Assembly: GCA_016793465.1 (NCBI GenBank)
Contig: JAEUJW010000047.1
Location: 62,001-126,000, forward strand
From: Myxococcales bacterium
GTDB taxonomy: Bacteria > Myxococcota > Polyangia > Nannocystales > Nannocystaceae
Length of the DNA: 64,000 bases
Direction of reading: 5' to 3'
The notes under the pieces were generated by a model. That model did no database searches, was not told the DNA's origin, and was given only the letters and a program-made list of their open reading frames with translations. Position 1 is the stretch's first letter. The number at the start of each line of letters is the position of its first letter. This document shows positions 27,509-35,800 of this stretch, piece by piece. A program made the translations under genes and the position numbers.

Positions 27509-28348
27509 GTGCGAAACACGGCCGTGCCGCCGAGCCCCGATCTTCGCGTCTCCCGCTCACGTGTCCACGGCTACGGGCTGTTCGCCCGCAGGGCCTTCGC
27601 CGAGGGCGAGCCGGTGATCGAGGTCGACGGGGTGCTGCTGCGCAACGACGAGGTCGGCGACGCGACCCACTGCCTGTGGTTCGACGACGAGCATCAGCTC
27701 GACATGGTCGACCAGAGCCGGTGGATCAACCATTCGTGCCAACCCAACCTGCGGACCCGGCGCTCGCGGGAGGGCGGCGAGGCCCGCGCGGTGTTCGTGG
27801 CGCGGCGGGCGATCGAGGCCGGCGAGGAGCTGTCGTTCGACTACGCGTTCACGCGGGAGGAGGCCGAGCCGTGCAACTGCGGCGCGTCCGGCTGCTCCGG
27901 CTGGATCTTCGACCGCGACGACCCGCGCGGGCCGCCCGCCGGCGACGAGGCGCTGGCCCGGCGGGTCGCGCATCTGCAGCACCACCCCAACGTCGAGTGG
28001 CGGTTCGTGCCCGGCAAGGGCCGCGGCGTGTTCGCCCGGCGAGCGCTCGCGCGCGGCAGCGTGATCGAGGTGGCCCCGGTGACGTTCTTCCCCGAGAGCC
28101 ATGTCCCGACGGCCAGCTACGACGACAACGCGATCCGGCCCTACATCTTCACGATGGAGGGCGGCCCGGGCCGCGAGAACGGGCTGTGCTGGGGGTTCCT
28201 GGCGCTCTACAACCACTCCAGGGATCCGAACATGCACATCGACGACGGCCCGGTGCCCGACACCTTCGCGGCGGTGGCGTTGCGGGACATCGCCGCGGGC
28301 GAGGAGATCTGCTTCGACTACGGCTGGACGTGGTTCGACGTGAAGTAG
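27509..28348 (+). CDS. Protein with two SET domains (putative protein lysine methyltransferase)
   Basis: The 279-residue protein carries two SET folds. The first (about 12-118) has GYGLFARRAF, the knot motif NHSCQPN (74-80) and EELSFDYAF, followed by a post-SET-like Cys cluster CNCGASGC (122-129). The second (about 170-277) has GRGVFARRAL, YNHSRDPN (near 235) and EEICFDYGWTWF. Both keep the S-adenosylmethionine/pseudoknot NHS element and the catalytic tyrosine. SET proteins methylate lysines, often on ribosomal or histone-like proteins. A tandem arrangement in a bacterium is uncommon. The start is a GTG; another GTG lies 15 bp downstream. The ATP-grasp pair is divergent, sharing a 125-bp spacer. 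Confidence 0.8.
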   Translation: MRNTAVPPSPDLRVSRSRVHGYGLFARRAFAEGEPVIEVDGVLLRNDEVGDATHCLWFDDEHQLDMVDQSRWINHSCQPNLRTRRSREGGEARAVFVARRAIEAGEELSFDYAFTREEAEPCNCGASGCSGWIFDRDDPRGPPAGDEALARRVAHLQHHPNVEWRFVPGKGRGVFARRALARGSVIEVAPVTFFPESHVPTASYDDNAIRPYIFTMEGGPGRENGLCWGFLALYNHSRDPNMHIDDGPVPDTFAAVALRDIAAGEEICFDYGWTWFDVK

Positions 28349-28377
28349 CGTCTGCAAGCGGTGCGCTGCGCGAGCAT

Positions 28378-28393
28378 CTGTCCGGGGAGACAG
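28378..28393 (+). repeat. CTGTC...GACAG palindrome between the SET gene and an outer-membrane gene
   Basis: CTGTCC-GGGG-AGACAG is an intergenic member of the interspersed palindrome family. Confidence 0.5.
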
Positions 28394-28473
28394 CACTCCA
28401 GCGTCGTCCCTCTCGCGGCGCGGCCCTGCTAGGTTCGCCCGGGCTGTAACTTAACCGCGGCCGGCGACACCCA

Positions 28474-29694
28474 ATGGTCATCGTGCACTCGCTCCGCCGT
28501 CCCGCCCGCCGCCTGCCCGCCGCCGTGGTCGCGCTCGCCTCGCTCGTCGCCTCCGCCGCGGGCGCGCAGGAGCCCGCGCTGCCCGCCGTCGACGAGCCCG
28601 CCGCCGCCGCGCCCGAGGAGCTCGCGGTCCCGCCGTCGCTGCCCGCCGAGCCCGCGGCCCCCGTCGCGGCGCCGGTGAACGACCCGGTCGAGCCTCCGCC
28701 CGCGACCTCGACCTCGCCGACCGAACCCGCGCCGCCGCCCGGGCCGCCGATCCAGCGGCCCACGCGGATCGCCCCGGTGACGCCGGCGCCTGCTCCGATC
28801 GCCGCGCCGACGCCCTCGCCGACGCCGACGCCGCCGCAGCCGGTGACACCGGCGCCCGCGAAGACCGCACCGACGCCGGCGCAGCCGCGACCCGCTCCCT
28901 CCGTCGCGGCCGAGCCCGCGAAGCCCGCCGAGCCCGCGAGACCGGCCGAGCCCACGAAGGAGAAAGATCGCCGCGACGAGGTCCGCAGCTGGCGCCACTC
29001 CGGATTGATCATCGATCTGCAGGCGGGCTTCGGCGGGTGCACGCGGGCGTTCTGCCGCACGGAGGCGGGCCACCACGCGGCGCCGGGGGCCCGCCTGGCG
29101 GCGTTCGCCGGCGGCAACATCTTCGGCGTCCTCGAGGTCGGTCTGGCGGTCGGGTGGAACACGCTGCGGCCGCGAGATGTCGCGGGGCGCAACGCGCTGT
29201 CGCTGTACGGGCTCGACCCCGCCAGAGTCTCCGAGGTGATCGCCGAGGAGATGGGGGTGCCGGCGCTGGCCGTCGACCTGTCGACCCTGAACGTCGAGAG
29301 CGCGACGTCGCGGGCGTTCGACGTCGGGCCGTCGCTGCGCGTGCACTTCATCCGCAAGGGCCGCGGGCTGGCGTACGTCGGCGCGGACATCCACTACCAG
29401 CTGTGGCGCAACCGCTACGCGACGACCGGCGGCGACATGCGCCTCGACTTCCACGGCTTCAGCGCGCCCCTGCGCGCGGGCGGCGGGGCGTATGTGCATC
29501 GCAACATCGCGGTCGTCGCGGAGTTTAATTATGTGATCTCGTACTTCGTGGTCGCAGCAATTAAACACCCCATGCTCGACGCGGCGGCGCCGCTGCGTGG
29601 GCTCGAGACGGCGGCGCCGGGGCTCGCCACCGGGCTCACCAGGAACATGCCGCACTTCTGGAACCTGATGGTCAACCTGCGCTTTCGCTTCTGA
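28474..29694 (+). CDS. Outer-membrane protein with Pro/Ala-rich N-region
   Basis: The 406-residue product has a signal peptide (cleavage near ASAAGA-QEP). About 135 residues rich in Pro, Ala, Glu and Thr follow, then a domain of about 235 residues with alternating hydrophobic strands (LIIDLQAGFGG, LRVHFIRKGRGLAYVGADIHYQLW, HRNIAVVAEFNYVISYFVV) ending in LRFRF, the terminal aromatic typical of outer-membrane barrels. The Pro-rich part may cross the peptidoglycan. No transport or enzyme family is recognised. A/T-only codon islands occur at 29522-29531 and 29559-29565. It ends 29 bp before the left 301-bp repeat. Confidence 0.65.
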   Translation: MVIVHSLRRPARRLPAAVVALASLVASAAGAQEPALPAVDEPAAAAPEELAVPPSLPAEPAAPVAAPVNDPVEPPPATSTSPTEPAPPPGPPIQRPTRIAPVTPAPAPIAAPTPSPTPTPPQPVTPAPAKTAPTPAQPRPAPSVAAEPAKPAEPARPAEPTKEKDRRDEVRSWRHSGLIIDLQAGFGGCTRAFCRTEAGHHAAPGARLAAFAGGNIFGVLEVGLAVGWNTLRPRDVAGRNALSLYGLDPARVSEVIAEEMGVPALAVDLSTLNVESATSRAFDVGPSLRVHFIRKGRGLAYVGADIHYQLWRNRYATTGGDMRLDFHGFSAPLRAGGGAYVHRNIAVVAEFNYVISYFVVAAIKHPMLDAAAPLRGLETAAPGLATGLTRNMPHFWNLMVNLRFRF

Positions 29695-29723
29695 GTCGGT
29701 GATGACGGGCGCGAGCGGGCAGC

Positions 29724-30024
29724 GCGGGGCGGGGGAGGCTGTGGGCGGGCGACGGGAGGGCCGACGGCTGCGGGTCCCTCACGACGGCGGTCCCCCCTCA
29801 TGGCACGTGCTCGCCGCTCGGTTCGCGTCGAGACCTCCACGGCTGTGAGCCACCTGCCGAGGGGCCCCCTGGGCCGACGTTGGTGCGCGTGCGGAGAAGA
29901 TTGCCCAGGGGGACGGACTACGCAGATAATTCCCGGCGGCTGCGCGCGCGCCACGAGGACTCCCCCGCCTGTGTCCCCCGCCGTCGGCCCTCTCGTCGCC
30001 CGGGTGACATCGTCTGCGCCCCGC
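29724..30024 (+). repeat. 301-bp inverted repeat, left copy, bracketing the Septu-like cassette
   Basis: This sequence recurs in reverse orientation at 32510-32810 with no gaps and 9 mismatches counted by eye (about 97% identical). Each copy begins GCGGGGCG and ends CGCCCCGC. A subterminal 23-bp inverted pair lies at 29746-29768 and 29980-30002 with one mismatch (core CGGGCGACG/CGTCGCCCG). The structure resembles a MITE-like miniature element. Frames inside it (MARARR...) occur in both copies but look non-coding. Confidence 0.92.
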
Positions 30025-30049
30025 TGTCCGCGGCGAGGGCTTCGTCGCG

Positions 30050-30322
30050 TCAGAGCGGGAGCTCGTGGCCGAGGTCGGCCGAGTGCTCGATCGATCCGTC
30101 CGGACCGCGCAGGAGGAACACACAGGCCGTGGCGTAGGACGGGCCTTTAATTATACAGCGCAGCGCGCCGGGGACGTGGAACTCGAGGACGTGGCCGCTC
30201 GGGAGGGTGAACGCGGCGTACGGGCCGCCGCTGGACGGCGTGGCTGTCGAGGGGACCGCGTGGCCGCGGATGGTGTCGATGTCGGGCTCGTCGAGGTCAT
30301 CGGGACAGGTCGAGTGCTTCAT
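30050..30322 (-). CDS. Small unknown protein, third gene of the Septu-like cassette
   Basis: From the ATG at 30322 the product is 90 residues (an upstream GTG would add three). It is soluble and acidic at the N-terminus, with a patterned C-terminal half: PYAAFTLPSGHVLEFHVPG, IIKGPSYATACVFLL, GPDGSIEHSADLGHELPL. The strand-like alternation and conserved-looking glycines suggest a real folded beta protein. No family is recognised. It follows the HNH gene on the same strand after 89 bp and ends 26 bp before the repeat, entirely within the inverted-repeat bracket. Options are an accessory/regulator of the defence pair or an unrelated cargo gene. Confidence 0.55.
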   Translation of the reverse strand: MKHSTCPDDLDEPDIDTIRGHAVPSTATPSSGGPYAAFTLPSGHVLEFHVPGALRCIIKGPSYATACVFLLRGPDGSIEHSADLGHELPL

Positions 30323-30368
30323 GAGGGGCACTCTACTCGGCCGTCTGCTTCAGTCGAGGAAGGGGTGG

Positions 30369-30396
30369 CAGTGCACTTTGCATTGGAGTTGCACTG
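30369..30396 (+). promoter_or_regulatory. Hairpin between the HNH gene and the small gene
   Basis: CAGTGCA and TGCACTG form a perfect 7-bp stem around a 14-nt loop. The region is more A/T-rich than its surroundings. On the minus strand it lies just after the HNH stop codon. It could attenuate transcription into the small gene or bind a regulator; no T-run follows on the minus strand. Confidence 0.4.
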
Positions 30397-30411
30397 TACG
30401 ATTTTGGGAGA

Positions 30412-31158
30412 CTACGGCCAGAGCCCGTGGGCCCGGAGCTTGCGCGCGAGGTAGGCGGCTGCCACGTCGGCGTGCGGGGGGAGTCCGTCCGGGCCGGCCA
30501 GAGTGTAGGAGCGATGAAGGCGTCGAATGTTCTGCGGGGAGTCGTCGCGCGAGAGTTGGGTCCGCAGGCGGTGGATCACGTCGGCACGGTTGCGCACGAG
30601 CGGGGCGCAGTTGAGGTTTAAAGTCCGGACATCGGCGGTGGCGAGCTTGCCGACTGGCTCGATCATGCCGGTGCGCGAGGTGCCGTCCGCGCTGCGGACG
30701 TGGCCGTGGTGGACCGGGAACAACTCGGCGGGGTCTTGCGTGTGCAACACCGGGTGGATGTTGAGTGGTTCGTTGCCTCGCGCCTGATCGCAGGTCTCGA
30801 TCGTACGACCGGCGATCTCCCAGCGACCCGAGCAAACGCCGAGGAGGTTGTACCAGTCGAACATGCAACGGGGGTCCACCGAGCGGGCGATGAAGTGCTC
30901 GATCTTCATGTCCTCGAGGCGCTCGCGCCCGCGTTGCTCGGCGGGATCCTCGGGAGGGACGACGAGGCGGCGGCCGCAGTAGGCGCAGAGGCCGGCTTGA
31001 TCGCGGACGAGGGCGGCGCGGACAGGGCTGCTGCAGGCGCCGAGGTTGTCCCAGTCCTTCGACGTGGGCGGCTTACCGGTGTCGCGCTCGTCGCGTTGGA
31101 GCTCGCGGCGGCAGGCGGCGAGGCACGCCGGCTCAGGACTCTTGCGGATCCTTCGCAT
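30412..31158 (-). CDS. ptuB: HNH endonuclease, PtuB-like (Septu effector)
   Basis: The 248-residue product begins MRRIRKSPEP, the characteristic opening of the TIGR02646/PtuB family. The HNH site reads GLCAYCGRRL (Cys58, Cys61), KIEHFIARS (His88), DWYNLLGVCSG (Asn104, Cys109), and TCDQARGN (Cys123, Asp124). The four cysteines would bind structural zinc and the His/Asn set the catalytic metal. The later NIHPVL and LNLNCAPLVRNR segments also match the family. It overlaps the ATPase gene by 26 bp. In known Septu systems PtuB cuts nucleic acid when PtuA senses infection. All catalytic residues seem intact. Confidence 0.88.
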   Translation of the reverse strand: MRRIRKSPEPACLAACRRELQRDERDTGKPPTSKDWDNLGACSSPVRAALVRDQAGLCAYCGRRLVVPPEDPAEQRGRERLEDMKIEHFIARSVDPRCMFDWYNLLGVCSGRWEIAGRTIETCDQARGNEPLNIHPVLHTQDPAELFPVHHGHVRSADGTSRTGMIEPVGKLATADVRTLNLNCAPLVRNRADVIHRLRTQLSRDDSPQNIRRLHRSYTLAGPDGLPPHADVAAAYLARKLRAHGLWP

Positions 31159-32428
31159 CGTTGACCTGTATGTCGTTGAGCTCCCAGAGCAGTCCATGGA
31201 CGATGGCGTCGTCGGGGCCCAGGTCGCGCTCCAGGATCCGAAGGGTGGCGCGTGCGTCGTCCAGCTTGCGCTGCGAGAGCAGGGCCTCGACCTCCTCGAT
31301 CTTTCGCTCCGTCTCGATCGGGCGCTCGCTCGTGCCGAACACTTCGTTGAGCAGGCTGTTGCTGTCGCGGCCGTAGGTGTGGAGCGCGGTACCCACCTGC
31401 TGGTCCGCGGTCAACACGCGGATCCACTCGGGCTTGGCGGTCGAGACGACCTGCGGGGAGTGGGTGGTGGCGATGAACTGGATGTTCGGGAAGGTGCGGC
31501 GAAGGTCCCCGATCACGCGCCGCTGCCAGGCCGGGTGGAGGTGGAGGTCGAGCTCGTCGATGAGCACGACGCCGGTCGAATTCTTGGCGGCCCCGGTGCC
31601 GTGGTGCGGGTTGAGCCGGGCGGCGCGCCAGGCGATGTCGGCGACGAGAGACACGAGGTTGCGATAACCATCAGAGAGCAGGTCGAACGGGATCGTGCGA
31701 CCGTCGACGAGCTCGAGGCGCAGGTCTTGATGGTGCATCGAATAGTAGAAGCGCCTCGTACCCTCGATGCAATTCTGTATCGCGCTGGACACCGCCTCCA
31801 GCAGGGGCTCGTGTACAGACTCGGTGGCAGCGCCGGTCTCGATCGCCCGGCTGATGTCCTGCAGGCGCACCGATTCGCGCCAGGACATCCAGGATTTGAG
31901 CAGCTCGTGGTTCGCCGTGGGCTCGAGGCATTGCGCGTAGCCGTCGAGGACGCTGGTCCCGAGGATCAGTTCACGAGCTCCAGTCTGGAAGAGGCGTGCA
32001 GTGCCAAAGTACGCGATGACCGGCAACTCGACAGGGTCTGCGCCGTGGAGCTTCGCCGTGAGAGTCTTTGCGACGGACCTTAAGTCCGCCTTGTCCACTT
32101 CCCGACCTGTTGTGGTCGTCCGCGTGGACCACGTGATGTCATGGCTTTGAATGTCTGCGCGGGCGGTGACGGACGTCGATGCGGCGGGCTCGCGGGTGGC
32201 GATGCCACCACGGGTGACCTCCAGCCGCCGGACGTCATCATCATGGATAGTGTAGATGCCGCGGCCTAGCGTGTTTGCCCACTCACCGAGGGCGACGGCG
32301 ATACCCGCGAGCACGGAGGTCTTGCCCGCGCCGTTGGCTCCGACGAGCAGGTTGAACTCCGGGTGCAGCTCGAGGGTCAGGTCCTCGAAGCAGCGGAAGT
32401 CTTGGAGTCGGACCTGGCGGAGCCGCAC
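31133..32428 (-). CDS. ptuA: AAA/ABC-type ATPase, PtuA-like (Septu)
   Basis: From a GTG at 32428 the protein is 431 residues. It has Walker A GANGAGKT (30-37) after the RecF/OLD-like opening LQDFRCFEDLTLEL, signature-like LLSDGYRN (250-257), Walker B VVLIDELDLHLHP (287-299), and H-loop ATTHSPQVV (320-328). The PtuA-type C-terminus has TYGRDSNSLLNEVFG (351-365) and TSERP before a helical tail. The preceding 102 codons in phase belong to the 301-bp repeat plus a short spacer and lack family resemblance, so I excluded them. There is no clear Shine-Dalgarno sequence. It forms an overlapping pair with the HNH gene. Confidence 0.88.
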   Translation of the reverse strand: MRLRQVRLQDFRCFEDLTLELHPEFNLLVGANGAGKTSVLAGIAVALGEWANTLGRGIYTIHDDDVRRLEVTRGGIATREPAASTSVTARADIQSHDITWSTRTTTTGREVDKADLRSVAKTLTAKLHGADPVELPVIAYFGTARLFQTGARELILGTSVLDGYAQCLEPTANHELLKSWMSWRESVRLQDISRAIETGAATESVHEPLLEAVSSAIQNCIEGTRRFYYSMHHQDLRLELVDGRTIPFDLLSDGYRNLVSLVADIAWRAARLNPHHGTGAAKNSTGVVLIDELDLHLHPAWQRRVIGDLRRTFPNIQFIATTHSPQVVSTAKPEWIRVLTADQQVGTALHTYGRDSNSLLNEVFGTSERPIETERKIEEVEALLSQRKLDDARATLRILERDLGPDDAIVHGLLWELNDIQVNDAKDPQES

Positions 32429-32509
32429 GGGGTCTGCATACCACGGGCGGCTCCGTCGCGGGAACCAGCGCCGGCTCGCGTCGGCTCGACGGAGCTCGTG
32501 CGGGGACAA

Positions 32510-32810
32510 GCGGGGCGCCGACGATGTCACCCGGGCGACGAGAGGGCCGACGGCGGGGGACACAGGCGGGGGAGTCCTCGTGGCGCGCGCGCAGCCGCCG
32601 GGAATTATCTGCGTAGTCCGTCCCCCTGGGCAATCTTCTCCGCACGCGCGTCGGCGTCGGCCCAGGGGGCCCCTCGGCAGGTGGCTTGTAGCCGTGGAGG
32701 TCTCGACGCGAACCGGGCGGCGAGCACGTGCCATGAGGGGGGACCGCCGTCGTGAGGGACCCGCAGCCGTCGGCCCTCCCGTCGCCCGCCCACAGCCTCC
32801 CCCGCCCCGC
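32510..32810 (-). repeat. 301-bp inverted repeat, right copy
   Basis: This is the reverse-orientation partner of 29724-30024. Subterminal 23-bp inverted arms lie at 32532-32554 and 32766-32788. It begins about 80 bp upstream of the ptuA start codon and ends 29 bp before the stop of the giant TPR gene, so the ptuA promoter must lie in the spacer or in the repeat. Confidence 0.92.
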
Positions 32811-32839
32811 GACGCCGCGCTATCGCGACGCAGCGCGTG

Positions 32840-35800
32840 TCAGCGCTGACGGACCTCGAAGCCGAGGGTCTTGCGAGCGGCGACGTAGGTCGGCCGGGTG
32901 GCGAACACGAGGAGGTCGCGGAGGTCGGCGTCGTGGGCGGCGCGGGCCTTCAGCGCCGCGGAGCGTTCGGCGGGGTCCGACGGCAGCCCGAGCACGTCGA
33001 GGGCGACGCCGAGGTTGCGCGCGAGGCACAGCCCCACGCGGTTGCCGCTGCGCGCCACCCACGTGCGCCAGTCGCGGGAGTCGAACGCCTCGGCCTCGTG
33101 GTCTTTGAAAAATTGGCTGAGCTGACGGGCGAGGCGGATCGGCAGCTTGCGCGCGAAGGTCTGGGCGAGGCGGGTCGCGAGGTCGGCGTCGTCGCGCACG
33201 CGGGTGCGGCGGGTGTGGCGGGGGTGGAAGGCCTGCAGGGCGGCGGCGAGCAGCGTGGCCGAGAGCTGGCGCGAGAGGCCGGCGACCGGCGCGGCGGCGG
33301 GGCGCGTGCCGAACAGCGCGCGGCCGAGGACGAACCGCAGCGGCGGGGCCATCTGCGTCTTGCGGGCGATCTCGCCGATCATGACGATCGGCGGGTGCGC
33401 GGCGCGAGGGTCGGCCCACTGCTGCACGGTGACGCCGGGGATGAGGCCGGCGTCGGCGAGGCGCACGCCGGTGGTCGAGATCTGGGTGCCGAGCTCGGTC
33501 CAGACCTTCCAGAGCAGGGTGTCCTTGTCGCTGTCGGCCTCGATCCAGGCGGCGGCGGAGATCTCGAGGCGCGGGAGCTCCTCGCAGATCAGCTCGGCGG
33601 CGCCCTCCCACAGCTGCGTCATGGCAGCGACCACGCCGCCGCCGGCGGGCGGCTTGTCGATCACGGTGTTGGGGTCGAGCTTGCCGTTGCTGACGTGCGA
33701 GAGGTCGTTCTTGCCGAGGAACGCGGTCGCGTCGGGGTGCGCGGGCTGGACGACGCGGAGCACCTGGTAGAGCGCGTGGGCGCGGTCGCGGTCGTTGTTG
33801 TCGGCGCAGTGCCTGGCCAGGCTGGCGAGGTTGCGCTCGTCGAGCGGGTCGAGCACGAGCAGGGCCTCGTCGTTGGTGCGGACCTGCGGGCCCTCGGTGG
33901 CGGCGGCGAAGTAGAGGTGGGCGAGCTGGCGGCGGGCGTCGAGGCTGAGCGTGTCGGGGTCGAGGGCCGCGGCGCGCTCGAGCAGGCGGATCGCTCGGTC
34001 GGGGTGGTCGGCCTCGCGGGCGGCCAGGCGGGCGAGCAGGCGCTGGCGGTCCTGGACCTCGCGGGCGTCGGCGGGCTTGTCGCGGCCGACGCGGTTGAAG
34101 AAGGACAGCACCGCGGTCTCGATCTGCGGCAAACGGTCGTCGGGCGTGGCGACGTGGGCGTCGAACACGGCGTGCACGCCGCTGGCGACCAGCGGCAGGG
34201 CCACGGTCGCGGCGGTCGCGAGCTCGAGGGCGCGCTCGAGGTCGCCGTCCTTGCGGCGGGCGAGGGCGATGCGGGCGCCCTCGAGCAGGATCGCGTGGCG
34301 GTGCTCGGGGGTGAGGTCGGGGTGGCCGAGCAGGCGCCCCAGGCAGGTCAGGGCGATGCCGGCGTGGCGCGGGGCGGCGGTCCAGAACGCGGCCTCGAGC
34401 TGGCGGCGGTCGAGCGAGGCGGCGGGCTCGTCGGCGATGAGGGCGAGGCCGAGGTCGACGCACTCGAAGGCGGCGGTGCGCAGGGCGACGGCCGGGCCGC
34501 TCGACGTCTCCTCGTTGTTCTCGGGGGTCGCGCCGGCGGCCTCGTGGAACAGCATGCCGGCGCGCATGAGGGCGCGGCCGCGGTCGATGCGGGACGGTTC
34601 GAACTCGGCGAGGGCGCGCGTGTGCTCGGCGGCCTCGGCGAGGCGGCCGCTGTCCTCGCACAGCTGGGCGAGGGCGGCGCGGGCCTTGCGGCTGCGCGGG
34701 TGGAGGGCGGCGGCGCGTTCGAAGCGGGCGACGAGGCGGTCGGTCTGCTTCAGCTGCTGGTCGCACTCGGCGGCGAGCAGCAGGAGGTCGCTGACGAGCT
34801 CGGCCTGGGCGCCGTGGACCGCCAGGCCGGCGTCGAGGCGCTGCTCGATGGGCTCGATGGCCGCGAGGGTGTCGCGCCAGCGGCCGGCCTGGTAGCGGTT
34901 GCGGGCCATGGCGGCGCGGATCTCGAGGTTGTCGGGGTCGTGGCGGAGGGCCATCGACAGCCGGCGGTAGGCCTCGGCGGAGCGGTCGGTGTGCTCGAAC
35001 AGGCGGCCGAGCAGGCAGAGGCCCTGCACGAGGTTCTCCTGGTCGCGGACCAGGCCGAAGGCCTCGACGGCCGACTCGAGCACGGGCTCGGCCTCGGCGA
35101 GCAGGCCGAGGTCATATAAAACTGTCCCGAGGGACAGGCGGGCGGGCGCGTGGTCGGGGTCGGCGGCGAGGGCGGCCTCGAAGCGGCGGCGGGCGGCCTG
35201 CAGGGTGGTGGTGCGGCGGTCGCCGGTCGGCGCCGGGGCGGCGACGGGGCGCGGGCGCGGGGCCTGGGCGGTCGCCGCGGCGACGACCGCGGCGGGGCGC
35301 GGCGGGGTCGGCGAGGCCGCGGGCTTGCGCGGGGGCGGGGCGCGCGAGACGTCGAGCGTCGCGGGCTCGTCGTCGTCGAGCGCCTCGAGCTCCTCGACCT
35401 CCTCGGCGGCGTCGACCTCCTCGACGTCCTCGAGCTCGGCCGGCTCGGCGAGCGCGGGGGGCTCGTCGGCGCGCCGCTGGGTGAGCATGAGCTCGTCGTC
35501 GGCGTCGTCGTCGTCGCTCGGGACGGTCGGCGCGCGGGTGACGGAGAAAGTGCCGGTGGCGTCGAGCTCGCCGCTGAGCTCGCGGGCGATCGAGAAGGCG
35601 GCGGTCGGCTCGGGGTCGGGCTCGCCGGGCGCCGCGGCGGGCGCGGGCTCGGGCAGCGACAGGCTGGCCAGCAGCGTGCGACCGATCTCGGTGAGGATGC
35701 GGGCGCGCAGCTCGGCGTCGGCGAGCTCGGCCAGCTGGGCGTCCATCAACGCGTCGGCGCCCTCGATGTCGCCGGCCTCGATGCGCAGGCGGACCAGGCC

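Noticed and set aside
29800..30150. Frame beginning MARARRSVRV in the left 301-bp repeat
   Set aside because: It is an Arg/Pro-rich frame with no fold pattern; its counterpart in the right copy continues into unrelated sequence, so it is unlikely to be a gene.
32429..32734. N-terminal extension of the PtuA-like ATPase reaching into the 301-bp repeat
   Set aside because: The extra 102 codons are mostly repeat sequence that also occurs, without an ATPase, at 29800-30030. The ATPase fold begins at LRQVRLQDFRCFE, just after GTG 32428.
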